Of a stretch of 64,000 bases of DNA, positions 1-11,514 are shown one piece after another. The notes under the pieces were generated by a model. It worked only from the letters and a program-made list of their open reading frames with translations. It had not been told where the DNA came from and did not search any database. Source of the DNA: Heliocidaris erythrogramma (lineage: Eukaryota; Echinodermata; Echinoidea; Camarodonta; Echinometridae); assembly GCA_025617745.1 (NCBI GenBank), contig CM046858.1, positions 34,914,598-34,978,597 of the forward strand. Direction: 5' to 3'. Position numbers and translations under genes: made by a program. Every line of letters starts with the position of its first letter. Position 1 is the first letter of the stretch.

Positions 1-173
1 AAACAAGTTTGATCATACATGTATCAATAATATGAAATTTGGCGACTCTGAGCTTTACCTCACAAGCACCTCTCTCAATTGGTCTTTACTATTAAAAATG
101 ATTTTTTTTTTGTTCTTGATGAAGAAAAAGATCTTTCTCCATAAAGAGTGTTATAAAAATGTTTATCATGGTA
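1..173. other. Intergenic sequence, nothing recognised
   Basis: AT-rich sequence without a convincing coding frame on either strand. The short T-run near 107-117 is the only structure seen. Confidence 0.5.
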
Positions 174-346
174 GAGTGGAAACTCAGTATAAAGAGGTCT
201 GATACAACAATATTCCTGATATAACAAGGCAATATTTTGTTCTCAACTCTTTATATTCTTTTTTTTTTAAACTGATATAACGAGATTCTGGATTTAACCA
301 GGTAATTTTAATAGTCCCAAGGACCTCGTTATACTAAGTTTCCACC
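174..346. mobile_element. Short TA-flanked MITE (pogo/Tc1-like)
   Basis: Terminal inverted repeats of about 25 bp are visible: the left end reads GTGGAAACTCAGTATAAAGA and the right end, reverse complemented, reads GTGGAAACTTAGTATAACGA. Both ends are bordered by TA, the target duplication of the Tc1/mariner/pogo superfamily. At 173 bp it cannot encode a transposase. Assignment to the pogo branch is inferred from the GTATAACGAGGTC-type terminus. Confidence 0.6.
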
Positions 347-420
347 GTATATTTAATATTGATTTTTGTTACCACCCTGAATGTAGTGAAAATGTAACGG
401 GCAATTTTCAACCTACAACC

Positions 421-447
421 TCCCCCCCCCCCCCCCCCCCCCCCCCC
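421..447. repeat. Poly-C run (about 26 C)
   Basis: Near-pure cytosine homopolymer, one of more than twenty C or G runs of 10 or more bases in the window. Confidence 0.95.
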
Positions 448-547
448 TCCTTCGGCAGGAAAAAGGGGTATACATCACAGGTACAGGTTGATTCCTACTT
501 CTCTACCTTATACATGTAGTTCATTTGACAGAAAATCTGTTTTCCAA

Positions 548-912
548 TGATTCCCTCTCTCTCTTTCACCATTTCTTCTCTTGTGCTTTCCCTCCCTTTC
601 TCCCTCTTTATGCCCAAAATTCTCCACTTACACACATCTTCCCTCAACTTTTTATCTCTTTTTTCCCCCAATGATTCCCTCTCTCTCTATTTCTCCCCTT
701 GTGCTTTCCCTCCATTTCTCCCTCTTTATGCCCAAAATTCTCCACTTTCACACATCTTCCCTCAACTTTTTTATCTCTCCCCTTTTCCCCCAGTGATTCC
801 CTCTCTTTTTCACTATTTCTTCTCTTGTGCTTTCTGTCTCCCTTTCTCCTTCTTTTTGCCCAATATTCTCCAATTACACACATCTCCTCTCAACTTTTTA
901 TCTCTCTTTTTT
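548..912. repeat. Tandem repeat, ~123-bp pyrimidine-rich unit, 3 copies
   Basis: The block starting TGATTCCCTCTCT recurs at 548, 672 and 794, a period of 122-124 bp. Each unit carries TTTATGCCCAAAATTCTCC and ACACACATCTTCCCTCAAC with scattered substitutions. The long open frames across it (for example 547-1011) are low-complexity by-products of the repeat, not genes. Confidence 0.85.
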
Positions 913-2558
913 TTTCTTTTTCCATTCTGCCAGTTGTTGGTTTTGATCTCATTCCCGCACTCATACCTTTCTTTTCAATTGTTAGTTTCATTCACGACAA
1001 GCCTTGCATAGTAAATGTGTTTGAGCTCTTCCAGAGATGACAAAAATATTCAATTGATTTGAAATATATTATTACTTCTGGAAAAATGTAGATATAGATG
1101 TTGTATCCAGGAAATGGTTGTCTTACAATTTAACATCAAAAATTCAATAGAATGCCCACCCCCCCCCCCCCCAAAAAAAAAATAACAAAACAAAACAAAC
1201 AAAACTGATTAGCTTCCAAAGTGTGTTTCATTAACAAATTAAACAACAAATGTCATAAAAAATAACAGTCCTCATATGCCATTAACAATAGAGTTATCAT
1301 TCTTGACTGAGATACATGCATCTCTACAACATCAATTACAAAAAATGCTCTGGGCAAATACTTAGATGTGAACTCGGTTACCCAATTCCAATTTTATTTC
1401 TGGCAGTGAAAATGAATATTCAAAATAAGCCTCCTAGACTCCTCTTTTCCTCTGATACTTGAAGCAAAAACAGCAATAAAATTTTTGCCACATTGTCACA
1501 GTGTAGCACACCCTCATGTAATAAACCCAACTTTCAGGGAAACTGATATCCATGTATAGGAATTAAATATCATGAAAAGATAGACTGAACAATGACGTAC
1601 TAGCATTTTTAACATTTCTTATAAACAGTTATATACATGATAAATGTATATGCTATCTCAGCGTTATCAAGTTAACAACTAGACCAACATATATAAGTAC
1701 ATAATAATAAATACAACAATAAATCAAATGAAAGAAGAAAAAAAAATCTGTAGAAAAAATAATGTCAATTTGAAAAGAAATATGATGTGAAGCAACAATA
1801 ATGATGATCACATGAATGACCCGATTAAATAAAAGATGTTTGCCAGTCATTGAATATTTAATATTTTTTTCTTTCAAATAATGACTTTGTGTAAATGCTT
1901 ACACTGATGGAACAACAGTTCTGATACATAAATATTTTTAAAATGTTCAATTCTACTATCACCTTTGCATAATGTTGAGATTTGTGCATGTCATATCCAA
2001 GCCCCAATAAAAAAAAATATGAGAATAATAGTTGCATAGCTTAAATTAAAGTTCCACAGAGCTGCCCTCCCTTTTGATTTTTTTTGCAAAGGTTAAAAAA
2101 ATATATATACATACAGTAAACTTTGAAAAGAAAATACCCTAAAGAGGTAAAATGCAGGGAATATTTCCAATTTAAAAAAAATATCTTTGAAAATCTATCT
2201 TAGAACAGTAATAAAAATCTCAGTAATAAGGTGGAAGTAAAACATATATTTTTCTGTAAACATAGATCTTGACAAGGTGGGGGAAAAGATAACAGCAAAA
2301 TTGTATGTAGGTCTACGCCTCTTCAAAGCCCCTGTTCTGTTCTGATCCAGGATTGAGTAAAAGAGGGGGCACAAAAATGAAAGTTTGTCAAAAGGTAGAC
2401 CCGTATTTTTCTGGTCTCGCCAGCTTCTCGAAAAGTCGCTCAATGAGGGGGGGGGGGGGGCAAAAAAAGAAATTCGCCAAACCTTCAAAAATCGCTCAGT
2501 AAGGGGTTATTGGGGTCCAGTTTCCCCTCCATAATTCCCTGACAAGCAACAAAAAAAA
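913..2558. other. Intergenic sequence without a recognised gene
   Basis: AT-rich non-coding sequence. It contains a C-run joined to an A-run at about 1157-1183 and a G-run at about 2449-2461. The short frames on both strands have no recognisable domain. Confidence 0.5.
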
Positions 2559-3756
2559 TCATACTTCTCTTCCAAAAGGGGGTGGGGGGACCGGGCCGGC
2601 TGTGCCCCCTGGATCCGCCAATGGTTCTGATGGAAATGCTGCACGGATTCTTGTCACGGCACAAGATGGGAGAGGAACACGTCCTGCCCTGCCTGGCTTT
2701 CCTATAAAAGATTTTTTTTTAAAGAGTATAAAGGAAACTATGATTAGACAACTTCAAAACAATGCACAGTGTAGTCTATGATGTAGGTGATAGTGAGGTA
2801 ACTTTTACTTTGAACTTCACAAATAAACAATAGAAGATAATCTTCCTCTATTTACATTAAGGCTAAAACATTATTTTCTTTTATAGAATATCGTAATATT
2901 AATTTCATAAGGAGCCAAATTGGCATTTTGCATCCAAACTGCTTTATATAATACAGGAATACTGCAGTAAGGATTAAAACAAAAAATATGGTGTACTCAC
3001 TGATTTTCAGTTGCATCCTGCCTTGCCTGTCCGCCATACTGCTGTCGATACAAATAGTAAGCAGTTTCCATCACATACCGCTCCATGCAGACACACTGGA
3101 TGAAACCCTGGGTGGAGAAGAAGAAGAAGAAGAAGAAGAAGAAGAAGATCATATCTATTGTCAACTATAACGGTACCTACACTTACTTAGTGTAGCAGCA
3201 CAAAGAAAACAAGCAAGATAACAGGAGAGCTAAGAGTTTTCTGGATATCAATGTTAGAATTTACTAGAATCAAACGCTACCACCCCATGCACCAGTAAAA
3301 CTGCCCAAGCGCAAGCCCAGGCAGGGTCAGCAGGCGAACAACCAAACGGCGCGGCGTGTACCCCGGCCGCACATCGAGCTCACTGCCTCGATCAGCGAAG
3401 TATCAGCTCAGCCTCTCGGGCAATTTGCAAGCGTAAACAAGATTCATAATACGTGGATATGCGTGAATTAAACTTTAATCGGTAATTTATTATCAAAAAA
3501 TAATTACCAGTTGTTATTCCCAAGTCTCCCGTCGATATCCTCTCCGTTATTAAAATCAGGGACGTCTCTGTCATCATCAGAATCTTGCCCAGAATCCGAC
3601 ATGTCTGGCTCAAACATAGTATACGGCCGGGCCCCTAATTCCTCTTCAATTTCTTCTGGGACTTGATGCTCCAAATCAGATATATCTGATCCTGAATAAG
3701 TGTCCTGGCTGAAGAAGATGATGCCATCGTTGATGTATGATTTTGTCTTTAAAAAG
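2559..3756 (-). pseudogene. P2X7-intracellular-domain-like gene, three exon-like blocks (remnant or incomplete)
   Basis: Three minus-strand blocks resemble the cysteine-rich C-terminal domain shared by vertebrate P2X7 and many invertebrate single-domain proteins. Block A (3756-3508) stays open for about 83 codons. It has the family's N-terminal PYTMFEPD motif followed by an acidic Ser/Asp stretch and GRLGNNNW, and it ends at a donor CTG|GTAATT. Block B (3107-3001) lies between a polypyrimidine-AG acceptor and the donor CA|GTGAGT and encodes METAYYLYRQQYG, matching the family's WVLETAYNQYVQQYG region. Block C (2701-2559) follows an AG acceptor and encodes RVPLPSCAVTRIRAAFPSE, matching the family's terminal IPACVVNxIRNxFPSE segment; it then runs into a dispersed repeat before a stop. 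The CxCGxC zinc-binding exon expected between A and B and the AYRQFxRW exon expected between B and C were not found, and the splice phases of the three blocks do not fit one another without them. I therefore call it a decayed copy, though small missed exons are possible. Confidence 0.6.
3114..3148. repeat. GAA trinucleotide microsatellite
   Basis: About eleven GAA units. On the minus strand it forms the CTT-rich polypyrimidine tract just upstream of the putative acceptor of the P2X7-like middle exon. Confidence 0.9.
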
Positions 3757-3873
3757 CTAAAATGAAGTGCTGAAATGGCACGAAGTCGAAGGGATCTACA
3801 CGAAGCTCAATAGCCATAACACACACACATCGATACTCGATCCAGCTTGTGTGTGAGTCGAGCGTTCTGTGGG

Positions 3874-3891
3874 TGACGTCACATGACGTCA
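3874..3891. promoter_or_regulatory. Two perfect CRE/ATF palindromes (TGACGTCA)
   Basis: TGACGTCA occurs at 3874-3881 and 3884-3891, spaced by one helical turn. They lie about 120 bp upstream of the first recognisable block of the minus-strand P2X7-like gene, so a promoter role is possible. Similar GATGACGTCA motifs occur in a degenerate repeat at 37.8-38.5 kb, so they may only be part of repeat sequence. Confidence 0.4.
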
Positions 3892-4098
3892 TCGATCGCT
3901 GGACCGATTTTCCAAAATTTTTAGGGGCGTTCCCAGTTATTTTTTTATTTTCAAGGTTACAGATTAATGAATGGAATTCAGGTAATATGATTGACAGATC
4001 TGGATTCACAGTAGAAAAGTCTATTAAATGAAGTTCCTTTGTAATTCCATAAAAGGGGCGCTTTAAGTAGTTATCATGAAGTTTCAGACCGTATGAAC

Positions 4099-5373
4099 GG
4101 ACTCGTAGTTTCGAAACTTAAAGGTTACTTGTAGTTCTAGAACCGCAAGCGATCATCTTGGTTAAAGCCGAAACCACGAGCAGTGGGTTGTCCTACGTCC
4201 CAGTTTCAGATCATGTGAACAGAATAAACTTTAAGTTTCGCAAGCTTGTAGTTACCGATGACCTCGCTGTTCATGTTAAACTTCCGGGTCATACCTTCGC
4301 GCGAATTATGAACACAGAGTCTGTATCACAGAACTTCGTCTTTAGGAGTTCTGTGGTCCGTATGTATACTATACACACAACGGTAGTATCTACTTCTGGG
4401 GTTTCAGTTCGTTGTTTAGGACGAGGTGTGAACCCTCGTTGCGGTTAGAGAGTCGTGGTTTCGTTACTTAAAGGAGAATTAACCTCAAAATATAGATGTG
4501 CTTATATTCATAGATGTAATCTATTCCTTCTTGTTGCCCTACGTAGTTTAGCATTTAAATATACGAGATGGGTATAATCAAGATTTTCTTAGCAAAATGT
4601 ATCGTCTGCTAGAGATACCTGGGGGCTGCCATTTTCTTGATGTGTACATAAAGATATTTTTAATCCGAATGAAAAATTGTCTTTCTTCCTGATACAAAAT
4701 CCCATTTGAGATTTTAAATATTTAACAGATATATTCTTTGAAAATTATTATTTTACTAAATATAAATCTATTTTCGTGATACTATGACGTACGCGACGGA
4801 GCAAATTAATTCAAATTTATGGATGATAACTTTCCCGAGCGTCAATCATGTCAATAGTGACAAACTATGCATTCACCTGCTTTGAGATAATGGACTTCAA
4901 TAGTCAGAATGCGCGTTGTATAAATTATGTTCTGCTCTGCCAGGCAAGCCCAAGAAATCGATTTCTATTTAGCAAAACCAGAGTATTTACAAAGAAATCT
5001 ATGAATTTCAAATTTTAGAATATATTTATACACCTGTTATGTATTTTCCATCATATATGGGGATTTTTTGCAATGAAGAGAAGCAATTTAGCTCTAGGAT
5101 TAAAAATATCTTCTTGACCGGAACGGTTTCCAATGATTCATGTACAACTCCATTTCATCAAGAAAATGGCAGCCCCCATGTAAAGTGTTAGCAGATGATA
5201 CCGTGTGCCCGAATGTTTTGATTTAAACCCTTTTTTGATATTTCTTTTCTAAAGTGATACATGCAGGCCAATGATTAAGAATATATTACACATTTGAACA
5301 TAAGTACATTTGTATTCTGGGGTTAATTCTCCTTTAAAGTTTCGCTAACTTAACGTTTCGAAACCACAAGTCC
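4099..5373. mobile_element. Non-autonomous TIR DNA element, interrupted by a MITE
   Basis: Ends are an imperfect 19-bp inverted pair: GGACTCGTAGTTTCGAAAC at the left and, reverse complemented, GGACTTGTGGTTTCGAAAC at the right. The interior holds no transposase. A TTAA-flanked MITE sits inside. The right edge abuts the start of the segmental duplication at about 5390. Superfamily not recognised. Confidence 0.45.
4472..5333. mobile_element. TTAA-flanked MITE with long inverted repeats
   Basis: TTAA stands at 4468-4471 and 5334-5337. The inner ends are inverted copies beginning AGGAGAATTAACC. The inverted similarity continues inwards, with TGCCATTTTCTTGATG near 4627 opposite CATCAAGAAAATGGCA near 5156. 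There is no coding capacity. TTAA target duplication is typical of piggyBac-type elements, but the termini do not start with the usual CCC, so this assignment is an inference. Confidence 0.6.
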
Positions 5374-5821
5374 CGCGTGAACGTAGCTCGTGATGTTGTT
5401 TGAGAGGTTCATGATTAAAAAAGACGAGGTCGCAATGCTTCTTTTGGCAGGCTATGATTTATTGCAGGGTCCATGTTGGTGAATAATATCCCCAATCTTG
5501 TACAAAGTACCAACTTAATCACCATCAAAACAGTTATAGAGAGGCACTTCTTGAAACACTTCGACACGAAACTTGCAAACCTTTATTCCTCATTGAAATG
5601 TACCAGTGTTATTTCTCTTTAGAAAGTTCATAATTGAGAACGGCATTACATGTATAAAGCTATGCAATATTACTCGTTATTGAAAGAAAATATAAAAATA
5701 AGTTTTAATGGTTCGGCATGTGCCGTCTTTGAACCCTACCACCCCCCCCCCCCCCCAAAAAAAAGGGGTGTTGGCCGAGTTAAATATGTTGATCTAAGCA
5801 ACACCACTGAATATAGTATTC

Positions 5822-5999
5822 ATCCCCCTGTTCAGACGCTATTCAGTTTATACCGAAACTCGATAAAGAAACGACGTATAAAGAATCATCGTATAGCTAA
5901 CGGGTCGTTCAGACGCATATTGCGACCGTCGTGAAAAAGGTGGTATAGATGCGCAGTTTCCCACTGCGCGTGTTGTTATGATCACGAGGTATCCGCTAG

Positions 6000-6031
<32 letters not shown>

Positions 6032-6298
6032 TGCCTGGATTTCCTCTTCCACCTTTCACGCGCGCTCCCGTTACGCCCCGCCCAGTTATACCGTTCTATG
6101 GTCGCCATACGTTCAGACGGACACGGAACAGTGATTCTTTATCGAGTTCTAGTTCGAAACGATGCTCTGACCCTCGTTTCGCTATACGTCGTTTCGTTAG
6201 TCAGCGTTCAGACGCAAAATTTCATCGTATAGCTATACCGTTCTAGTATAGCTATACCGTTTTGGTATAGATTTTAAGCGTCTGAACACCCTGTATGT
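5822..6298. mobile_element. ~475-bp TIR insertion, absent from the paralogous copy
   Basis: GTTCAGACGCT near the left end faces AGCGTCTGAAC at the right end. The paralogous stretch near 45645 is uninterrupted, which gives an empty site. The element contains a run of about 31 C at 6001-6031 and repeated TATAGCTATACCGTT motifs. Superfamily unknown; no coding frame. Confidence 0.6.
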
Positions 6299-6744
6299 AA
6301 CTAAACACCTGCAGCACATTTGTAAGTTCCCTGACAAGCTTTATTACCTGGGAAATACATATAAAGTATAAACTCGTCTCAAAATCCAGGGAGTTTCGCA
6401 ACTTCTGACCAGTGTGAGCACTACAAGTACAAGTTGAGAGTACCTGGGAATACATGTAAGTACCCATATATCAAAACAAATATGAAATCACTTTTCATAG
6501 GAGTGCACTCAAAATAGTGGTGTGCTGAAAAAGGGTGCTGCGCGAGGAGTTGCACCTGCCATAATAAATTTATCACTTAAATTGCTATTTTGACAAGAGT
6601 TTTTGTAATGCAGAAGAAATTCGTGCTAAAAACAAGTGTTGAGTCAAAATGGACTGATAAGGCCAATGAATCAACACCTGAAGAGCTCATATAATTTGCA
6701 TATTGTTTGAAAAAACACATATTTCTGTTATCGGTTACATGTCG

Positions 6745-6945
6745 TTTTTAACCGACGGTTCGTAATTCCGAAAAGTCATGTAGGGTTCTATTGTATTTTC
6801 GGAATTACGAACCTTCGGAATAACGAACCTTCAGAGTATTGCATCAAATGTTCTGAATTATGAACCCTCTGCTATGGGAAATTTGTGTCTCGGAATTATA
6901 CGAACCTTCGGAATTATGAACCTTCGGAAAAAACGTGTACCTTTT
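6745..6945. repeat. TTCGGAATTAYGAACC minisatellite, copy 1
   Basis: Short alternating inverted and direct units of the form TTCGGAATTACGAACC and GGTTCGTAATTCCGAA, with variants GAATTATGAACC and GGAATAACGAACC. The same family appears at 44160-44590, downstream of the TLR gene. Confidence 0.8.
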
Positions 6946-7804
6946 TTTAGTAGGTCTACCGTTAGTGTAAAGTTAATAGCACATTTTGGTGCTGTAACAA
7001 GTAGCACCTCCACTGGTAGTAGCTGTAGTAGCAACATGTGTGCTGTCTCGATGCGAGCACCCGAAAAGGTGCTGCCTATAGCTCTCCAGGTGCTAAAAAC
7101 AGCACTTCAGTTTTTACAGTTGTTTTGAGCATTTCTTCTGCACCATGAAGTCTTTTGTCAGAAATTGCATTTAATAAGCTGAATTTCGCATGGCTGGTGG
7201 AACTCCTTGTGCAGCACCTGTTTTTAGCACTTTCGTTTTTAGTGTATATTAGAAATAAGTAATCTATACAAATGTTTAACACTATGCTTTTATGGTTAAT
7301 AAATTTTATTGTAAAGTACGCTGCTGTTATGTTTTCTTTGATGTGTGTAATTCCAACCCTAAACGATGATAAGGATTGGAATATATTTTAGTCTGATTGA
7401 ATTATTGGGTTTATTTTAAGGCTAAGCAGAAACTGTTTAAATTGTATCATTCACACTATCAGTGCAGCCTTTATAACAAGATATTCTGTGAGGAACATGA
7501 ACAATATCGAAATAACATTTGAGGCAAGGGCTAAATCTAATATATAGTCTTAATTCTTTTACACTGTATTTGTGTGCTTCTGATTTTACCTTAAACATGT
7601 TAGAGAAAACATTTTCGAAGTTAATTAGTGACATCTCAAAAAGGAGTTTTATGTATATTCAAAATTCATTAAATGATGGTTCCTTGGTTTTGAAAGTTTT
7701 TCGAGGGTTTGCTTATAAAACTTGTCTGATATTTTGAGAGTTTTCTGCAGTGGTTTAATATTTTCTTAAAACCATGTATTTCAAAAGTAAATATATTTGA
7801 AATT

Positions 7805-7829
7805 CCCCCCCCCCCCCAAAAAAAAAAAA
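7805..7829. repeat. C-run joined to A-run, absent from the paralogue
   Basis: About 13 C followed directly by about 12 A. The equivalent place in the right duplication copy (about 47520) has ordinary sequence, so the run arose, or was lost, after the duplication. Confidence 0.8.
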
Positions 7830-8040
7830 GGATTTTGCAAAATTTTCTTTTCCTCATACGTTCCCTTCTAGTTCCTCTTGTTAAGAAGGAAACATGAATG
7901 AAATTTGTCCAAATCATTTCCAAATTTGATTTCAGAAGAAATACGTGGTACTTTTGGCTTCCTCCTAGAATCTTTGAAGACTGTATGTCAAATACTTGTA
8001 AAGGCTTATCGCGTCCACAACCCCCCACGTTCCCCAGTCC

Positions 8041-8599
8041 TGGATTAGAAATTGCCGCGTATACTTTGGGCTGTCTCTTTGTGACTTATTTTTAATATGA
8101 ATGCCGATATTAAGTTAATGACAATTGGTAAATAATGGCTTCCCTTTTATCCTGTGTCTAAGAGACGACGAAACATATTCTGTACAATTATTGGAAGTAT
8201 GTTTATATATACGAAACGTATACACTAAATTGTATGATACACAAGTATGAAAGTAGTCTAATAATCTAATCGACTGGGTATGCTATCAAAAGTTATGTGT
8301 CTTGTTATACTGAAGAAGTCTTATGGTTGAAAGGCAATTACACCTTTGCAACAAGTTGGTTTGTGTGAAAGCAGACAATTAATAAGAGAAACGGGATCAT
8401 GAAAGTTTGAAAGAAATCGGACAAAGAATAAGAAGGTTATGAATGTTTGAAAAATGAGATCACTATACATCTATACGAATCTGTAATTTCTTGAATCGAT
8501 TGCGACGTATTCTCCGTATTCTCTGATTAAATGAAATCAGAATATTTTACTCAACATTGTATTCTATATAGTATTAGGTGAGAACTCTATTTTTTTCCC
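8041..8599. other. Non-coding sequence with a dispersed repeat
   Basis: A block around 8390-8530 containing AATCGGACAAAGAATAAGA and TGAATCGATTGCGACGT recurs near 38885-39020. No gene was recognised. Confidence 0.5.
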
Positions 8600-9900
8600 T
8601 AACAGCTTACCTAAACTAACCGAAAACCAAAAAAATCACTGTGAAAAAAAGATAAATCAAGGAGATTGTATTGGAATTCTAAATTGAATAAATCGCCTGG
8701 AAATGACGGATTGATTTTTCAGTTCTATCACATTTTGGCAGGTAATCGGTGACTTAGTCGCTGATGCATTTAATGATATTGTAAAATATAAAGAATTGTC
8801 GCCATCTCTGAATCAAGCAATGATTACCCTCATACATAAAGAAGGTAAAGACCCAACGCTTATTAGTAATTATAGACCTATTTCCCTACTCAATGTAGAT
8901 TACAAAAATACTTAGATACTCTCTAAGAGAATAAAAACTATTCTGAGTAAAGTTGTGTCAGTTGATTGAGTAGGTTATTTAAATGATAGAAACATTGGCG
9001 AAGCCGTCACAATGTCACAATTAATGACATGAGATTTCACACATTATATTTTAGTAAACCAGGGTATTTATTAGCAATTGACTTCGAAAAGGCTTTCGAT
9101 TCAGTGTCACGTGTTTTTATTCAAAACGTATTAAACTCATTTGGTTTGACCGATATTCAGTCAATGGGTTAAAATACTTTATATTAATGCACAGAGCTGT
9201 GTCTTTAATGGAGGGTCATCAACCGGTTATTTCAAAGTCGAACGGGGGCTAAGGCAAGGAGACCCCTGTCTCCATACCTCTTTATATTGTGTATAGAGTG
9301 CCTTACTTATTGCATTCGAAACGATAATTTGGTAAAGGGTATTTGCTTTGGCGAAACGGAAATAAAGCAAATTCTTTACGCTGATGATATGACAATATTT
9401 GTCCAAGATTTAGACTCGATACATAGACTGGAGGTCATCCTAGAGAATTTTAGAAAAATATCTGGACTAAAGATGAATAAGAATAAAACATTCATTTTGC
9501 CACTTTTTGTTATGGTACAGAGGGTAATGTGGATCAAAAGACGCGTAACTGGAGATCACAAGGTAAAATGGAAAAAAAAATACTTTAAATTTCTCCTCAG
9601 ACCATACGGTGGTAATTTAATTTTTATTGCAACTTTTCGCCTGATATGATCAATATAAAACTACCAAAATATTATCAGGAAATGCTTAGTATTTGGTTTG
9701 ATATGAATGTGTTTATTAAAAAGGATATAAGTTTTAAAAGAAACGAAATTTTCTTTAACAACAGATATATTCAGAAGAAAGGAAAACCATATTTTCATGA
9801 AAATCTTTTCCTTAAAAATACATTTAAATTGCATCATATTACAGATGAAGAATGGGCACCTACAAAAGGGTGAAAAAATTGAAAATTGAGATTCTTCTGA

Positions 9901-9931
<31 letters not shown>

Positions 9932-10025
9932 GTATTTTCTTTTCACTTTTGTAACAACAGAATGTCTTGTTTTGTTTTACGCCATGTTCACTGTTAACAA
10001 AATAAAGATCATTTATGTTATACCA
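8600..10025 (+). mobile_element. Tx1/L1-clade LINE, 5'-truncated and decayed
   Basis: Conceptual translation gives reverse-transcriptase landmarks in order: a KSPGNDGL-type motif (about 8690), LNQAMITLIHKEGKDP then SNYRPISLLN (about 8810-8895), a FDSVSRVF-like motif (about 9095), RQGDP with LSPYL-like residues (about 9255-9280), and the catalytic YADDMTIF (about 9377). C-terminal Tx1/L1-type sequence with NNRYIQKKGKPYFHENLF lies at about 9760. The frame is broken many times, so it is inactive. A T-run lies at about 9900-9923 and an AATAAAG near 10000. It was inserted into the left segmental-duplication copy: removing it together with the adjacent GGGCACTT repeat brings the left spacer to about the same length as the right one. 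Confidence 0.8.
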
Positions 10026-10149
10026 TAGGGACGTTGCGCTTCAACCATTCTTGTTTATGCACTGTTCCTGCTATGCATATTTCAATGTAACTCACTGAAT
10101 TTTATTATTTGTGAATGACTATATTCCTTGGTGAAAATAAAACAAACAA

Positions 10150-10405
10150 ACAATAGTATACTCAGAAGGGAAAACTGCACTATTATAACAGAAAATGGCC
10201 ACTAATCAGACGAAAACAAGGGCTCTTATCAGATAAATGGGCCCCGTAGTCTGTGGTTGAAAAGGGCACGAATAACAATATGAAAAGGGCACTTATTAGA
10301 ACTAAAACAAGGGTCTTCTAGGGAGAAAAGTGGGCACTATCAGCTATGAAAATGGGCACTTTTGGGGTACTGGAAAAAGTGGGGGGCACTGTGCCCCCCC
10401 CCCCC
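10150..10405. repeat. GGGCACTTAT-type minisatellite, copy 1
   Basis: Irregular units containing AAAAGGGCACTTATTAGA and related phrases, ending with GGGGTACTGGAAAAAGTG and GGCACTGTGCCCC followed by a C-run. The same terminal phrase ends the array at 53480-54080. Confidence 0.75.
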
Positions 10406-10429
10406 CCCCGCGAGCGCTTTCTCTGCTAT

Positions 10430-10790
10430 GTAACTAGGAGAGGGGAGAAAATGGTAAAAGGAAAAGAGGTTAAGAGAAAGATAGTGGATGTTCCATAGAA
10501 CAAATTGGTAAAAGGGAAAGATATCGAGAGAAAGAGAAAGATAACTGGGAGAGGGTGAGAAAAATGGTAAAAGGGAGGGAGATCGAGAGAAAGAGGAGAG
10601 ACAGAGAGAGAGAGAAGAGAGAAATTAGGATTAAAAAATGCTGGAGAGGGAAAGTGAGGTGATGAGACAGTGAAGATTTTTTAGGAAAAACATTATATAA
10701 ACGATGAGAGGGAGAGAACGAAAAAGAAAAAAAGACTAGCGTTGTTAAACTCCTTTTAGGTAGATGAAAGCATATCTTCATAGAAACAAA
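10430..10790. repeat. Purine-rich low-complexity tract
   Basis: GAGA- and GGAAAG-rich sequence followed by an ACTC-TTTAGGT...ATATCTTC block, matched at 48600-48905. This suggests the segmental duplication reaches this far. Open frames here are compositional. Confidence 0.6.
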
Positions 10791-11290
10791 TGGCGGAATT
10801 GCAACACAACTCAGGACTCCTCATAAATTATTCTTGATAATGTTTTACGAGATAACCCGATGCTGTGGGATATCAACATAAAGAGGTTAGCTAGCTAGGG
10901 AGGCACATGTTCCTAATCGAATGACGGAAAGGGGAAAGGAGATTGTGGATTCTGAAAATTGGATTACAACAAAACTTCGGAATAAACGTGATAAAGAACC
11001 TTTGGGAAAAGGACAAGAAACTCAAAATGCAATGTGCGCTGTTAAAGATTGCAAGAGTTGCAACCAGGTTTACTTTTCAAAGCACTTTAAAATAACTAAA
11101 TTTGTACTATACAGAACAACGATATATTGTTACGCTCATTATTCCCAACTATGGTTGAATCAATTTAGTATTCATTACGTGAATTCGTGAAATAAAGTTT
11201 CATGATACATACCTCAGGGACGTCGATCCATTTTTCGGATTGAGGGGGAAAGACAGCCTATAACGTAACGATGTTCATTTCACACTCAAT
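10791..11290. other. Intergenic sequence
   Basis: A frame at 10921-11190 (89 codons) has no recognisable domain and no supporting context. Nothing else was identified. Confidence 0.4.
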
Positions 11291-11307
11291 TCCATCATCA
11301 TAGCATT

Positions 11308-11392
11308 GATAAAGATGATGATGATGATACTGATGATAATGAAGGTGATGATATTTCTGATATTGATGATGATGATAATAATAATGATAATC

Positions 11393-11436
<44 letters not shown>

Positions 11437-11442
11437 TATAAT
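11308..11442. repeat. GAT/AAT trinucleotide microsatellite
   Basis: A degenerate GAT-rich part passes into a pure AAT run of more than ten units. The poly-Tyr and poly-Ile frames across it are artefacts. Confidence 0.95.
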
Positions 11443-11514
11443 AACAATATAGTAGACCAGCCAAGATGATTTTCTTTTTACTTTGGACGCCATTTTGGGG
11501 TAATGCTTGGCATC

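Larger units (their letters stand above)
5390..8040. repeat. Segmental duplication, left copy
   Basis: Direct-orientation paralogue of 45170-47860, starting at GTGATGTTGTTTGAGAGGTT. Shared landmarks include GTACAAAGTACCAA, the AACTCCTTG...AGCAGCACCT block at about 7200, TTTATGGTTAATAAATTTTATTG at about 7290 in shortened form, and the AGAGAAAACATTTTCGAAGT block at about 7601. Identity looks near 80-85 percent by eye. Unlike the right copy it carries a TIR insertion at 5822-6298 and a minisatellite at 6745-6945. No functional gene was recognised inside. Confidence 0.8.

Noticed and set aside
547-1040. Long overlapping plus-strand open frames rich in Ser, Leu, Pro and Phe
   Set aside because: They follow from a 123-bp pyrimidine-rich tandem repeat that lacks stops in several frames; no domain and no splice context.
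4158-4448. 96-codon plus-strand frame
   Set aside because: Lies inside a TIR element and has no domain similarity I can name.
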